A stretch of 64,000 bases of DNA from NCBI RefSeq assembly GCF_002940685.1, contig NZ_PNFP01000017.1, forward strand, positions 62,001 to 126,000. Direction: 5' to 3'. Each line of letters begins with the position of its first letter. Position 1 is the stretch's first letter. The notes under the pieces were generated by a model. That model did not search any database. It saw only the letters and a list, made by a program, of their open reading frames with translations, and was not told the DNA's origin. The DNA comes from Ensifer adhaerens (GTDB lineage Bacteria; Pseudomonadota; Alphaproteobacteria; Rhizobiales; Rhizobiaceae). Below are positions 1-9,378 of the stretch, one piece after another. Both the position numbers and the translations under genes were made by a program.

Positions 1-2
1 CC

Positions 3-50
3 TATCTTTCGGGCATGCCGGGACGGGCAACCCACGGGGGCCAGCTATGA
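3..50 (+). CDS. C-terminal end of an upstream gene (partial)
   Basis: A reading frame enters the window and stops at TGA 48-50, which overlaps the ATG at 47 of the next gene in an ATGA arrangement typical of translational coupling. Only about 15 residues are visible, ending GGQL. By the usual order of this operon type (MoxR ATPase, DUF58 protein, BatA-like DUF4159 protein) it is probably the DUF58 protein, but that is inferred from context alone. Confidence 0.45.
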   Translation, partial: YLSGMPGRATHGGQL

Positions 51-2875
51 GCGGCCTTGCCTTCCTCTTCACCAATCCGGCCATCCTGGCCGCCCTGGTC
101 GTCCTTCCGGTCATCTGGTGGCTGTTGCGCATGACGCCGCCGAGGCCGGCGGCCGAAGTCTTCCCGCCGCTGCGCATCCTTGCGTCGGTGATGAAACGCG
201 AGGAGACCCCGGCGCAAAGCCCGTGGTGGCTGACGCTCTTGCGCATGCTGATGGCCGCCGCGCTGATCCTCGCCATCGCCGATCCCGTGATCAACCCACG
301 GCAGAATACGCTGTCATCAGCCGGTCCACTCGCGCTCGTCATCGACAACAGCTGGGCGACCGTCAGCGACTGGAACCAGCGGGTCGAAGCCGCCAATGCC
401 CTGATCGACGATGCGGAAGCCAAGGAGCTTCCGGTCTCGATCGTCTTTACCACCGACCGACAGCACGACGCGACGCCCGCTTCCGCCGCCACGGCGCGCG
501 ACCGTCTGGCCGCCGCCCAGCCGCAACCGCTGCCGGCGGAACGCGGGCTGGCGCTCGCGGCCATGAAGGCCGCCCTCGCCGGTTCTCCGCCCGGCACCCT
601 TGCCTTCTTGAGCGACGGCATCGAAGCTTCGGATGGCGGGACCATGCAGAAGATCGCGGAACTTGGTGCTGCGAATGTCCGCCGCGTCGAAGGCAATGCG
701 GAAAGCGCCATCGCGCTGACCGCCGCGACCAACGAAAACGACGGAATGCGGGTCACCGCCTCGCGCCTGCCGCTCGGCGAGCCGCGCGCCTATTACGTGC
801 TCGCCCGTGACATTCGCGGCACGGCGATCGCCGAGGGCGAGCTTCGCTTCGCGACGGGTGCGACCAGCGCCGATGCACTGCTGAAGGCGCCGTTCGAGCT
901 GCGCAACGACTTCGCGCGCCTGACGATCGAAGGGCAGGCGACGGCCGGCGGCGTTCACCTGCTGGACGACGGCAACCGCCGACGCCGGGTGGCCCTGCTC
1001 AGCGGTGAGGTTCACCAGTCGCAGCCGCTGCTTTCGCCGCTCTACTACATCAAGCGTGCGCTGGAACCGCATGCCGACCTGATCGAGCCCCGCGAAGAGG
1101 CGATCGGCAAGGCAATCGCCGAGCTTCTGGCGCAAAACCCGTCGATCCTCGTCATGGCCGACGTCGGCCGTCTGCCGGACGAAAGCTACCCGCTGGTCAC
1201 GCGCTGGCTGGAAAATGGCGGCATGCTGGTGCGCTTCGCCGGCCCGAGGCTCGCCGGCGCGCCCGCCGACGATCCGCTCGTACCGGTCGTGCTCCGGCAG
1301 GGCGAACGCACGCTCGATGGCGCGCTCTCCTGGTCGGAACCGCAGCCACTTGCCGACTACCCGTCCTTGAGCCCCTTTGCCGGCCTGGAACGCCCGCGCG
1401 ACGTGCTGGTGAAGCGCCAGGTTCTGGCGCAGCCGACGCCCGATCTCACGGAGCGGACCTGGGCCAACCTCGCCGACGGCACACCGCTGGTCACGACCGC
1501 CGAGCGCGGACGCGGACGCATCGTGCTCTTCCATGTGAGCGCCGATCCGAACTGGTCCAACCTGCCGATCTCGGGCTCTTTCGTCGACATGCTGCGCCGC
1601 TCAATACAGCTTTCGCGTGCCGGCGGCGTTGCCGGCGATCAGCCGAGCAAGGCGCAGACGCTGCCCCCCTATCGCCTGGTGAGTGCCCGCGGCGAACTGA
1701 CCGGTGATACCGGCAGCGCCCGGCCGCTCGAAATAGCGCCCGGGGTAGCCCCGAAGGTTTCCGCCGACACGCCGCCCGGCCTCTATGGTTCGGAAGAAGG
1801 TTTCGTCGCCAACAATCTTCTGCCCGACGGCGGTACACTCACCCCGATAGCAGGCAATCTCGTTGGGGCGCGGGCCGAAGGACTGGAGGGCGCCCGGCCC
1901 TTCTCGATCCGGCCCTATCTCTTCGGGCTGGCACTGGCGCTCTTCGTGCTCGACACGCTGATCGTGCTCTACATGGCCGGTGGTCTTGCCGGGTTGCGTC
2001 GCCGTACGAGCCGCGGCGCTGCAGCCGCAGCCCTGGTTGCGACCGTCGGTCTTGCGACGCTCGGCCTTGTGGCCGCACTCGCCCCAGTGACCGCCTATGC
2101 GCAGGACAGCCAGCCGAGCGACGAGCAGACGCTGCAGCGGCTGGACACCACTCATCTCGCCTATGTCATGACCGGCGAAGCGGAGGTCGACCGGCTTTCC
2201 GAGCAGGGCCTCATCGGCCTCAGCAACTACCTGACCTACCGGACGGCGCTGGAACCGGGCGCCCCCGTCGGCGTCGACCTCGAACAGGACGAGCTGGCCT
2301 TCTATCCGATCATCTACTGGCCGGTTTCGGCCACCGCCCCAATGCCGAGCAGCCGGGTCATGAGCCGGATCGACGCCTATATGCGCAACGGCGGCACCGT
2401 GCTCTTCGACACGCGCGACCAGTTCTCTTCGCTGACGCCGTCAGCCGCCGGCGATAGCCCCAACGTGCAGCGCCTGCAGGCAATGCTGAGCGGGCTCGAT
2501 ATTCCGCCCTTGGAGCCGGTGCCCTCCGACCACGTGCTGACCAAAGCCTTCTACCTGCTTTCGAACTTCCCCGGACGCTACGCGGAGAGCCAGCTCTGGG
2601 TGGAGGCAGCCCCCAATGGCGATGAGGACCGGGGCAACCGCCCGGTGCGTGGCGGTGACGGCGTCACCCCGATCATGATCACCGGCAACGACTTTGCCGG
2701 AGCCTGGGCCGTGGACGTCAACGGTGCGCCGCTGTTGCCGACGGTGCCGCCGGACGAGATGCAACGCGAATATGCCTACCGGTCCGGCGTCAACATCATG
2801 ATGTATATGCTGACGGGCAACTACAAGGCCGACCAGGTTCACGTGCCGGACCTCCTGCAAAGGCTTGGACAGTGA
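47..2875 (+). CDS. DUF4159 domain protein with BatA-like N-terminus
   Basis: A 942-residue membrane protein. Two hydrophobic segments near residues 8-27 and 60-80 form the BatA-type N-terminal anchor, followed by a large von Willebrand-like/GATase-like soluble region. Two more membrane segments lie near 625-690, and a C-terminal DUF4159 region (about 705-930) begins at LDTTHLAYVMTGEAEVD. Proteins of this layout sit in MoxR-DUF58 operons thought to assist maturation or envelope stress functions; the molecular role is not established. The start overlaps the stop of the preceding frame (ATGA), and the stop is 10 bp before the next start, so this is one operon with its neighbours. Confidence 0.88.
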   Translation: MSGLAFLFTNPAILAALVVLPVIWWLLRMTPPRPAAEVFPPLRILASVMKREETPAQSPWWLTLLRMLMAAALILAIADPVINPRQNTLSSAGPLALVIDNSWATVSDWNQRVEAANALIDDAEAKELPVSIVFTTDRQHDATPASAATARDRLAAAQPQPLPAERGLALAAMKAALAGSPPGTLAFLSDGIEASDGGTMQKIAELGAANVRRVEGNAESAIALTAATNENDGMRVTASRLPLGEPRAYYVLARDIRGTAIAEGELRFATGATSADALLKAPFELRNDFARLTIEGQATAGGVHLLDDGNRRRRVALLSGEVHQSQPLLSPLYYIKRALEPHADLIEPREEAIGKAIAELLAQNPSILVMADVGRLPDESYPLVTRWLENGGMLVRFAGPRLAGAPADDPLVPVVLRQGERTLDGALSWSEPQPLADYPSLSPFAGLERPRDVLVKRQVLAQPTPDLTERTWANLADGTPLVTTAERGRGRIVLFHVSADPNWSNLPISGSFVDMLRRSIQLSRAGGVAGDQPSKAQTLPPYRLVSARGELTGDTGSARPLEIAPGVAPKVSADTPPGLYGSEEGFVANNLLPDGGTLTPIAGNLVGARAEGLEGARPFSIRPYLFGLALALFVLDTLIVLYMAGGLAGLRRRTSRGAAAAALVATVGLATLGLVAALAPVTAYAQDSQPSDEQTLQRLDTTHLAYVMTGEAEVDRLSEQGLIGLSNYLTYRTALEPGAPVGVDLEQDELAFYPIIYWPVSATAPMPSSRVMSRIDAYMRNGGTVLFDTRDQFSSLTPSAAGDSPNVQRLQAMLSGLDIPPLEPVPSDHVLTKAFYLLSNFPGRYAESQLWVEAAPNGDEDRGNRPVRGGDGVTPIMITGNDFAGAWAVDVNGAPLLPTVPPDEMQREYAYRSGVNIMMYMLTGNYKADQVHVPDLLQRLGQ

Positions 2876-2885
2876 GGGCCGATCG

Positions 2886-4955
2886 ATGACCTATGGCTTT
2901 GCCCCACTGCTTCCGTGGATCTACTTCGCCCCGCTCCTGGCAATCGCGGCGCTGTTCATCGCCTATGGCCTCTGGCAGAAGGTGCGCGGCGCATGGCTGC
3001 GTCTGGCCGCACTTGCAGCGCTCGGGCTGGCGATCGCCAATCCCTCCATTTTCGTGGAGCTGCGCGATCCGCTCTCGACCATCGTCGCGGTCGTCGTCGA
3101 CCGCAGTCAGAGCCAGCAGAACGGCGACCGCACCGCGCAGACCGACCGCGCCGTCGAGGGCCTGAAGGAGCGGCTGGCAGCGATACCGCTGATCGAACCC
3201 CGCATCATCGAGGCAAAGACCGATCCGGCAAACGTCTCGCCATCGACCAATCTCTTCTCGGCGCTCGCCTCCTCGCTCTCGGACGTTCCGCCGGCGCGCA
3301 TCGGCGGCGCCATCTTCGTCACCGACGGCCAGATCCACGACGTGCCCGATGTCAGCCGCGCGCTCGGCTTCGATGCGCCGGTTCACGGGCTGATCACCGG
3401 CAAGCCCGATGAGTTCGACCGGCGTGTCGAGCTGATCAACCCGCCGCGCTTCGGCATCGTCGGCGAGGAACAAAAGCTCTCGTTCCGCGTCGTCGACGAT
3501 GGTGCGGCTCCCGGCGGCAGCGCCGAGGTGACGATCCGCCTCAACGGCAACGAGATCGCCCGCGAACGGGCCGAGCCCGGCACCGACATTCCCTTCACCT
3601 TCAACGTTCCGCGCGGCGGCAACAACGTGCTTGAATTTGCCGTCGATGCCGTTCCCGGCGAAGTGACGACGGCCAACAACCGCGCGGTTCACGTGCTCGA
3701 CGGCATCCGCGAGAACCTGCGCGTCCTCCTGGTTTCCGGCGAACCGCATGCCGGCGAACGCGCCTGGCGCAATCTGCTGAAGTCCGACGCCGCCGTCGAC
3801 CTCGTGCACTTCACCATTCTGCGTCCGCAGGAAAAACAGGACGGCACGCCGATCAACGAACTGTCGCTGATCGCCTTCCCGACACGCGAACTCTTCGTCG
3901 ACAAGATCAACGAGTTCGACCTGATCATCCTCGACCGCTACCAGCACCGCGGCCTGTTGCCGATCCTCTACTACGACAACATCGCGCAATATGTGGAGAA
4001 CGGCGGCGCGCTGCTGATCGCGGCCGGTCCCGAACATGCCGGCGACGATTCCATCGCCGCAACGCCGCTCTCGGCGGTGCTGCCGGCGGCACCCACGGGC
4101 GTCATGAACGAAAAGGCCTTCTTCCCCCGTCTGTCCGAGGAGGGAAAGAAGCATCCGGTGACCCGCGGGCTCGAAGGCTCCGACAGCGAGCCGCCGCATT
4201 GGGGCCGCTGGTTCCGCACCGTCGACGTCGACAGGCCGCAGGGCCACACGGTGATGCAGGCAGCCGACGGCAAGCCGCTGCTGGTGCTCAACCGCGTCGG
4301 CAAGGGCCGCGTCGCCATGCTGCTCTCCGACCAGGGCTGGCTCTGGGCCCGCGGCTTCGAAGGCGGCGGCCCGCATGTGTCGCTCTATCGCCGCACCGCC
4401 CATTGGCTGATGCAGGAGCCTTCGCTCGAAGAAGAGGCGCTGACGGCGCGCGCGCGTGGCCGAACGCTCGAAATCACCCGCCAGACGATCGACGGCGATC
4501 CGGGGCCGGTGACGCTGGTCGCTCCCTCCGGCCAGAAGCAGGAGATCAAGCTGACCGAACGCCAGCCGGGCCTCTATTCGGCCGAAGTCGCCACGACTGA
4601 AACAGGGCTGTTCGAGATGTCGAACGGCGAACTGACCGCGCTTGCCCATGTCGGCGACCCGAACGCCCCTGAATTCAAGGCGGCGATCTCGACCGAGGAC
4701 AAGCTGCGCCCCTGGGCGGAAAAGACCAAGGGCATCGTACGGCGCCTCGCAAGCGCCGAAGGGCCGCTCGATCTGCCGACGGTGCTGCCGGTCAGGGGCT
4801 CGATCCGCTCGGCCGACGACCAGCGGCTCTCGATCCGCATGACCGACGAAACCGTGCTGAAGGGCGTCAATTCGGTGCCGCTGTTTACCGGCTTCCTTGG
4901 CCTTGCAGCACTGCTGCTGCTGATTTCCGCCACTTGGTATCGCGAGGGACGATGA
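2886..4955 (+). CDS. Membrane protein, BatA/vWA-like partner of the DUF4159 protein
   Basis: A 689-residue protein with two N-terminal membrane segments (about residues 7-28 and 34-53), a long soluble region with vWA-like (VVVDRSQSQQN) and glutamine-amidotransferase-like folds, and one C-terminal membrane helix near residue 665. ATG 2886 is preferred over the in-frame TTG at 2865 because GAGGG at 2874-2878 sits 7 bp upstream and TTG lies inside the previous gene. The stop overlaps the next ATG (ATGA, 4952-4955). It is probably the last structural member of the MoxR/DUF58/DUF4159 operon. Exact function is unknown. Confidence 0.85.
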   Translation: MTYGFAPLLPWIYFAPLLAIAALFIAYGLWQKVRGAWLRLAALAALGLAIANPSIFVELRDPLSTIVAVVVDRSQSQQNGDRTAQTDRAVEGLKERLAAIPLIEPRIIEAKTDPANVSPSTNLFSALASSLSDVPPARIGGAIFVTDGQIHDVPDVSRALGFDAPVHGLITGKPDEFDRRVELINPPRFGIVGEEQKLSFRVVDDGAAPGGSAEVTIRLNGNEIARERAEPGTDIPFTFNVPRGGNNVLEFAVDAVPGEVTTANNRAVHVLDGIRENLRVLLVSGEPHAGERAWRNLLKSDAAVDLVHFTILRPQEKQDGTPINELSLIAFPTRELFVDKINEFDLIILDRYQHRGLLPILYYDNIAQYVENGGALLIAAGPEHAGDDSIAATPLSAVLPAAPTGVMNEKAFFPRLSEEGKKHPVTRGLEGSDSEPPHWGRWFRTVDVDRPQGHTVMQAADGKPLLVLNRVGKGRVAMLLSDQGWLWARGFEGGGPHVSLYRRTAHWLMQEPSLEEEALTARARGRTLEITRQTIDGDPGPVTLVAPSGQKQEIKLTERQPGLYSAEVATTETGLFEMSNGELTALAHVGDPNAPEFKAAISTEDKLRPWAEKTKGIVRRLASAEGPLDLPTVLPVRGSIRSADDQRLSIRMTDETVLKGVNSVPLFTGFLGLAALLLLISATWYREGR

Positions 4956-5431
4956 CCGATCAGACCATTACCGTCAGCGATCTTCGCGACGCGCCGCATT
5001 TCTTCGATCCCGTGGCCGACCGCATCTGGCGCGCCTGGTGGGAGCCGAATGGCTTTCCGCTGGAACACATTGCCGAGCTGCTTCAGGAGAGCCTTTCCGA
5101 CGACGCCGAGCAGCTGTGCCTGGTGGCGCATGCCGGCGACCGTTTCGTCGGCACCGCCTCGGTGATTGCCTCCGACCTCGAAGAACGCCCGGACCTCACC
5201 CCCTGGGTCGCCGCCGTCTGGGTCGATCCGCCATTCCGCGGGGCAGGCATCGGCGGCGACATCGTGCTGAAGGCGGCACACGCAGCGCTCGACAAGGGCG
5301 CCGAGGCCGTGCACCTCTGCGCCCTTGCGGGAAAGCGTTCCTTCTACGAACGCCTCGGCTGGCGGCTCGACGAGAAGGATGTCGGCGAGGATCGCCTCGA
5401 TGTCTTCAGCATGCGCCGCGCCGAAAAGTAA
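4952..5431 (+). CDS. GNAT family N-acetyltransferase
   Basis: A 159-residue GNAT protein. The acetyl-CoA binding motif A is visible as VDPPFRGAGIG, followed by a helix, and the C-terminal FYERLGW segment is typical of the fold. The ATG at 4952 overlaps the preceding stop and has GAGGGA just upstream; the in-frame GTG at 4934 is rejected because it lies deeper inside the previous gene. The substrate cannot be told from sequence. It is translationally coupled to the membrane operon, and the next gene, also a GNAT, starts 5 bp after its stop. Confidence 0.87.
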   Translation: MTDQTITVSDLRDAPHFFDPVADRIWRAWWEPNGFPLEHIAELLQESLSDDAEQLCLVAHAGDRFVGTASVIASDLEERPDLTPWVAAVWVDPPFRGAGIGGDIVLKAAHAALDKGAEAVHLCALAGKRSFYERLGWRLDEKDVGEDRLDVFSMRRAEK

Positions 5432-5436
5432 GATCC

Positions 5437-5859
5437 ATGTTCGTCGTCACCGATACCCCGCCACCCGAGGCGCTCGAGACAATCGGCAACAGTCTTAACG
5501 CCTTCAATACTGCCGATGTCGGCCCGTCGCAGCGACGCCCGCTCGCCGTTCTTGTCGGCGGCCCCGAGGCAAACGGAGCGCGCGGTGGCTTGAACGGTTA
5601 CACCGGCCGCGGCTGGCTGTTCGTGCAGTGGCTGTGGTTGCCTGAGGACCTTCGTGGCCAGGGGCTTGCCGGCAAGCTGCTTCAGGCCGCCGAGGACGAA
5701 GCGCAAAAGCGCGGCTGCCATGGCGCCTACATCGACACTTTCAACCCGCAGGCCCGGCGCGCCTATGAGCGCCAGGGCTACGAGGCCTTCGGCGAGCTGC
5801 CGGATTATCCCGTCGGCCGAACCCGGGTGTTTCTGAAGAAGTCGCTCGTCGCGCGATAG
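5437..5859 (+). CDS. GNAT family N-acetyltransferase
   Basis: A 140-residue GNAT protein with motif A LPEDLRGQGLAGKLL and the typical C-terminal NPQARRAYERQGYEAFGEL segment that packs against the cofactor. The N-terminal part (LVGGPEANGARGGLNGYT) resembles the small GNATs annotated as histone acetyltransferase HPA2-like. It starts 5 bp after the previous GNAT and is probably the last gene of the operon, because the next gene is convergent. The substrate is unknown. Confidence 0.85.
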   Translation: MFVVTDTPPPEALETIGNSLNAFNTADVGPSQRRPLAVLVGGPEANGARGGLNGYTGRGWLFVQWLWLPEDLRGQGLAGKLLQAAEDEAQKRGCHGAYIDTFNPQARRAYERQGYEAFGELPDYPVGRTRVFLKKSLVAR

Positions 5860-5868
5860 TGCTCAGCT

Positions 5869-6414
5869 TCAGACGGCAAGCGGCAGTTCGAGCGGGACAT
5901 CGCATGCCGCCGCATCATCCCGCCAGCCGATGACGCCCGAAAGCCCGGCATGCACGCCTTCGGCCATCGGCACGACGAGCACCCGCGCCGGGTCGACCGG
6001 CCCCGGGAATTCGAGTGCGGCGTAGCGCACCTTCTCGAAGCCGAGCGGCTGATAATAGGGCGGATCACCGACGAGGATCACCGCTTGCGAACCCTTCCGC
6101 CGCGCGGCCTCGATCGCGATGCGCACAAGCTCCCGCCCGATGCCCATGTTCTTGTGCGACGGCCTGACGGCGAGCGGTCCGAGCAGGTGGCCCTTGACCG
6201 AACCGGCCATGACCGGCGTCATCCGGACCGATGCGATCGTCTCGCCATTGTCGGCGCAGATGAAGGAGAGCGACCGGTCATGCGGCCCCTGCTCGCGGAT
6301 GCGCGCGGCCGCCCGGGCAAACCGGCCGGGGCCGAAGGCTTCTTCGTTGATGATTTCGATGGCTGCGTCGTGGGACGCGTCTTCGGTCAGATAGACGAGA
6401 TCGTGCTTTTTCAT
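5869..6414 (-). CDS. GNAT family N-acetyltransferase (YhbS-like)
   Basis: A 181-residue acetyltransferase. Motif A is VRPSHKNMGIGRELV, preceded by the beta-strand MTPVMAGSVKGHLLGPLAV. The YhbS-type signature GDPPYYQPLGFEKV follows, then a C-terminal segment with VVPMAEGVHAGLSG. Family members are predicted small-molecule or protein N-acetyltransferases. It converges on the preceding operon with a 9-bp gap. The substrate is not inferable. Confidence 0.88.
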   Translation of the reverse strand: MKKHDLVYLTEDASHDAAIEIINEEAFGPGRFARAAARIREQGPHDRSLSFICADNGETIASVRMTPVMAGSVKGHLLGPLAVRPSHKNMGIGRELVRIAIEAARRKGSQAVILVGDPPYYQPLGFEKVRYAALEFPGPVDPARVLVVPMAEGVHAGLSGVIGWRDDAAACDVPLELPLAV

Positions 6415-6674
6415 GGGATCGAGAAACCAGGCATGCGAACGGACATAGGGATGGCTTCGCCCGCAGGGGGCGTTGGCAGCATCAGCGTCGTCGCAGGTTT
6501 CCCGAGAACATCATCTGTGTGGATTCTTCCAGACACGAAAAAAGCTATGAGATCGCCGATAGCAGAAATTTGCTCTCTGTCAAAGCCTAAAACGCACTGT
6601 TCCGATTTCGCCACCTATCGAATGCCGCTGGAAGCGCTATCTATGGGAGCAACGATCACGAAGGAGTTTGTCCC

Positions 6675-7652
6675 ATGGGCAGGTTGGTGGATGGCGTCTG
6701 GCAGGACGTCTGGTACGACACGGTGGCAACGAACGGCCATTTCAAGCGCAGCGCCTCGCAGTTCCGCAACTGGGTAACGGCGGACGGATCGGCCGGCCCG
6801 AGCGGTGATGCCGGTTTCAAGGCCGAGGCCGGGCGCTACCACCTCTATGTTTCGCTTGCCTGTCCCTGGGCGCACCGCACGCTGATCTTCCGCAAGCTGA
6901 AGAAACTCGAGGACCTGATCTCGGTCTCGGTGGTCGATCCGCTGATGCTCACCCAGGGTTGGGAGTTCAAGGACGGCGGCATCGGCACTGGCGACCATCT
7001 CTTCGGATCGAAGGCGCTGTGGCAGGTCTATACCCGCGCCGACGCCAACTATTCCGGCCGCGTGACCGTGCCTGTTCTCTGGGACAAGAAGCAGAACACC
7101 ATCGTCTCGAATGAATCCTCCGAGATCATCCGGATGTTCAACTCCGCCTTCGATCACCTCACCGGCTCGACGCTCGATTTCTACCCGGAAGAGCAGCGCG
7201 GCGAGATCGATGCGATGAACACCGACGTCTACAACGACGTCAACAACGGCGTCTACAAGGCGGGCTTTGCCACCACGCAGACCGCCTATGAGGAAAGCGT
7301 CACCTCCCTCTTTGCCCGGCTCGACAAGCTGGAAGAGCGTCTCGGCTCAAACCGCTACCTGACCGGCAACCGCCTTACCGAGGCCGACTGGCGGCTGTTT
7401 ACGACGCTGGTGCGCTTCGACCCTGTCTATGTCGGCCACTTCAAGTGCAACATCCGCCGGATCGCCGACTATCCGAACCTTCAAGGCTATCTCCGGGAGC
7501 TCTATCAGGTGCCGGGCGTGGCCGAGACGGTCGACATGCGCCACATCAAGGAGCACTACTACCGCAGCCACGCCACCATCAACCCGACGGGCGTCGTGCC
7601 AGTGGGGCCAGAACTCGACCTCACCGCCCCGCACGGGCGCGAGGCGCTGTAA
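6675..7652 (+). CDS. Glutathionyl-hydroquinone reductase (Xi-class GST)
   Basis: A 325-residue protein of the glutathionyl-hydroquinone reductase family. The catalytic cysteine is in LACPWAHR (Cys63), the hallmark CPWAHR motif of the Xi class. The C-terminal all-alpha GST domain includes NRLTEADWRLFTTLVRFD. It reduces glutathionyl-hydroquinones to hydroquinones with release of glutathione disulfide in the cytoplasm. A good AAGGAG site lies 9 bp before ATG 6675. The 260 bp upstream hold no convincing gene; a 67-codon frame there is probably noise. Confidence 0.92.
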   Translation: MGRLVDGVWQDVWYDTVATNGHFKRSASQFRNWVTADGSAGPSGDAGFKAEAGRYHLYVSLACPWAHRTLIFRKLKKLEDLISVSVVDPLMLTQGWEFKDGGIGTGDHLFGSKALWQVYTRADANYSGRVTVPVLWDKKQNTIVSNESSEIIRMFNSAFDHLTGSTLDFYPEEQRGEIDAMNTDVYNDVNNGVYKAGFATTQTAYEESVTSLFARLDKLEERLGSNRYLTGNRLTEADWRLFTTLVRFDPVYVGHFKCNIRRIADYPNLQGYLRELYQVPGVAETVDMRHIKEHYYRSHATINPTGVVPVGPELDLTAPHGREAL

Positions 7653-7685
7653 GTCTCAGGCGAAACGGGCGGCGGTCGGTCGCGC

Positions 7686-8216
7686 CTACCAGTAGCGATC
7701 GACGGCTGCGCTGCCGGCGAGTTCCGCCAGCCGGCGGCGTGTCGCCGGCGTGGTGTCATCCGGCAGCGCGTCGAGCGCGAAGAAGCCGCTTGCGGCGATT
7801 TCCAGGTCCGGCGTCTTCGGCGCGCTCTGGCTGACGCCGTCGCAACGGTAGAAGACCACATGGTCGCGCCGGCTCGTGCGCCTGTTGTAGTAGACCTGGA
7901 TCAGCACCGGCGGCTGCGATACTTCGAGATTTCCTTCCTCACGCAGCTCCCGCAGCAACCCGTCGATCGAGGCCTCGTCGCGGTCGAGCCCCCCGCCCGG
8001 CAGGTGCCAGCCCGGCAGGTAGGAGTGCCGCACGAGGAAAACGCGGCCCTTTGCATCGAAACAGGCCGCCCGCACGCCCATCGTCATACCGCGCGAGAGC
8101 GCGTAATAGCCATGTGCAAGCCGCATCAGAAGCCGGAGATACCAGCGTCGCATCTCCGGTGGCCGATCCTGTTCCAGACGTTTTTTCCTTCCTCGTCCCG
8201 GCCGCGCGCGATTCAT
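7686..8216 (-). CDS. NUDIX hydrolase
   Basis: A NUDIX protein of 176 residues from this ATG, or 155 if it starts at the ATG at 8153 (MRRWYLRLL). The full Nudix box GX5EX7REUXEEXG is present in GGLDRDEASIDGLLRELREE. Substrates of this subgroup (RNA caps, sugar nucleotides or oxidised nucleotides) cannot be told apart here. Neither start has a convincing Shine-Dalgarno site. The first 21 residues are very basic (RARPGRGRKKR), so the shorter form is quite possible. It is divergent from the following phosphoesterase. Confidence 0.87.
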   Translation of the reverse strand: MNRARPGRGRKKRLEQDRPPEMRRWYLRLLMRLAHGYYALSRGMTMGVRAACFDAKGRVFLVRHSYLPGWHLPGGGLDRDEASIDGLLRELREEGNLEVSQPPVLIQVYYNRRTSRRDHVVFYRCDGVSQSAPKTPDLEIAASGFFALDALPDDTTPATRRRLAELAGSAAVDRYW

Positions 8217-8263
8217 CGGCCGACCTGATTCCCCTCGGCCGGAATATGCGCTAGACGGGGTCG

Positions 8264-9166
8264 ATGTTCAAACTCGCCCATATTTCCGATGTCCACCTCG
8301 GGCCCCTGCCCGAGCTATCCCTCAGGGAACTCGCCTCCAAGCGCATCACCGGTTTCGTCAATTGGCACCGCAACCGCAGCCGCCATCTCTTTACCGGCAC
8401 GCTCGACACCCTGTTGGCCGACATCGAGAAGAAGGATCCGGACCATCTGGCGATGACGGGCGATCTCGTCAACCTCGCCTCCTCGCGCGAGATCCAGACG
8501 GTGACCGAATGGCTGGAGGATGCCGGCGAGCCGGAGAACATCTCGATCGTTCCGGGCAACCACGACGCTTATGTGCCGGGCGCCTACGAGAAGACCACCC
8601 GCGCCTGGTATCCCTACATGCGCGGCGACGATGCCCCGGCGCACTGGCATGACCGGCACCATTGCTTTCCCTACATGCGCGTGCGCGGCCCGGTGGCCCT
8701 GATCGGCTGCTCGACCGCCGTCGCCACGCCGCCCTTTGCCGCCAGCGGCTACTTCGGCCAGCGCCAGGCCCGCGCCACCGTCAACCTGCTGCGCCAGGCC
8801 GGCGAGGCCGGCCTCTTCCGCATCGTCATGATCCACCATCCGCCGATCCGCGGTGCGACATCCATGCACAAGCGCATGATCGGCATCCGCCGCTTTGCCG
8901 CGACGATCTCGTCCGGCGGCGCGGAACTGGTGATCCACGGCCACACGCACCTCAACACCGTCTATTGGCTGAAGGGCCAGCATGCTCCAGTCCCGGTCGT
9001 CGGCATCGCCTCGGCCTCGCAAGGACCGGGCGGGCACAAGCCGCCAGCCGCCTACAACCTGTTCACCGTGGCCGGCGAAGCCGGAAACTGGCACCTCACG
9101 CGCGAGCGCTACGCCCTGAACGACGACGCCACCACGGTGTCGCTCGCCGAAACGACGCGCTTCTAG
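8264..9166 (+). CDS. Calcineurin-like metallophosphoesterase
   Basis: A 300-residue protein with all five metallophosphoesterase motifs in order: DVH (residues 9-11), MTGDLVN, PGNHD, HHPP and GHTH. These bind a dinuclear metal centre and hydrolyse phosphoesters. The spacing fits the cytosolic 3',5'-cyclic-nucleotide phosphodiesterase/UDP-diacylglucosamine hydrolase-like branch, but the substrate is unknown. No signal peptide or membrane segment is seen. It is monocistronic, divergent from the NUDIX gene and followed by a strong hairpin. Confidence 0.9.
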   Translation: MFKLAHISDVHLGPLPELSLRELASKRITGFVNWHRNRSRHLFTGTLDTLLADIEKKDPDHLAMTGDLVNLASSREIQTVTEWLEDAGEPENISIVPGNHDAYVPGAYEKTTRAWYPYMRGDDAPAHWHDRHHCFPYMRVRGPVALIGCSTAVATPPFAASGYFGQRQARATVNLLRQAGEAGLFRIVMIHHPPIRGATSMHKRMIGIRRFAATISSGGAELVIHGHTHLNTVYWLKGQHAPVPVVGIASASQGPGGHKPPAAYNLFTVAGEAGNWHLTRERYALNDDATTVSLAETTRF

Positions 9167-9241
9167 CCCACGGGCCCTTCCGCAAAAAGTTCATCTCCGG
9201 GCGAATAAACCCCGGCCCTGGTGCGTCATACCCCGGTCTGC

Positions 9242-9286
9242 CGCCGCATGGCAGCACGCCCTCCTCCGGCGTGCTGCCATGCGGCG
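9242..9286. repeat. Perfect 19-bp inverted repeat with 7-nt loop
   Basis: The arms 9242-9260 and 9268-9286 are exactly complementary (CGCCGCATGGCAGCACGCC against its reverse complement) around CTCCTCC. There is no following T-run, so it is not a classical intrinsic terminator for the phosphoesterase gene. It may be a REP-type palindrome or an mRNA 3'-end stabiliser. Confidence 0.7.
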
Positions 9287-9378
9287 TGCCGGCCGGCGGG
9301 CTCCCGCCTCCCTGCGCAAATGCAGAAATCACAGTCGTTTGAACCGGCGCGGATCATGCGCCAGCAATGGGAGATGGC

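Noticed and set aside
6411-6614. A 67-codon minus-strand frame whose stop overlaps the GNAT start by ATGA.
   Set aside because: The overlap is suggestive, but the protein has no recognisable domain and a composition unlike its neighbours, and no ribosome site was seen. It is more likely chance.
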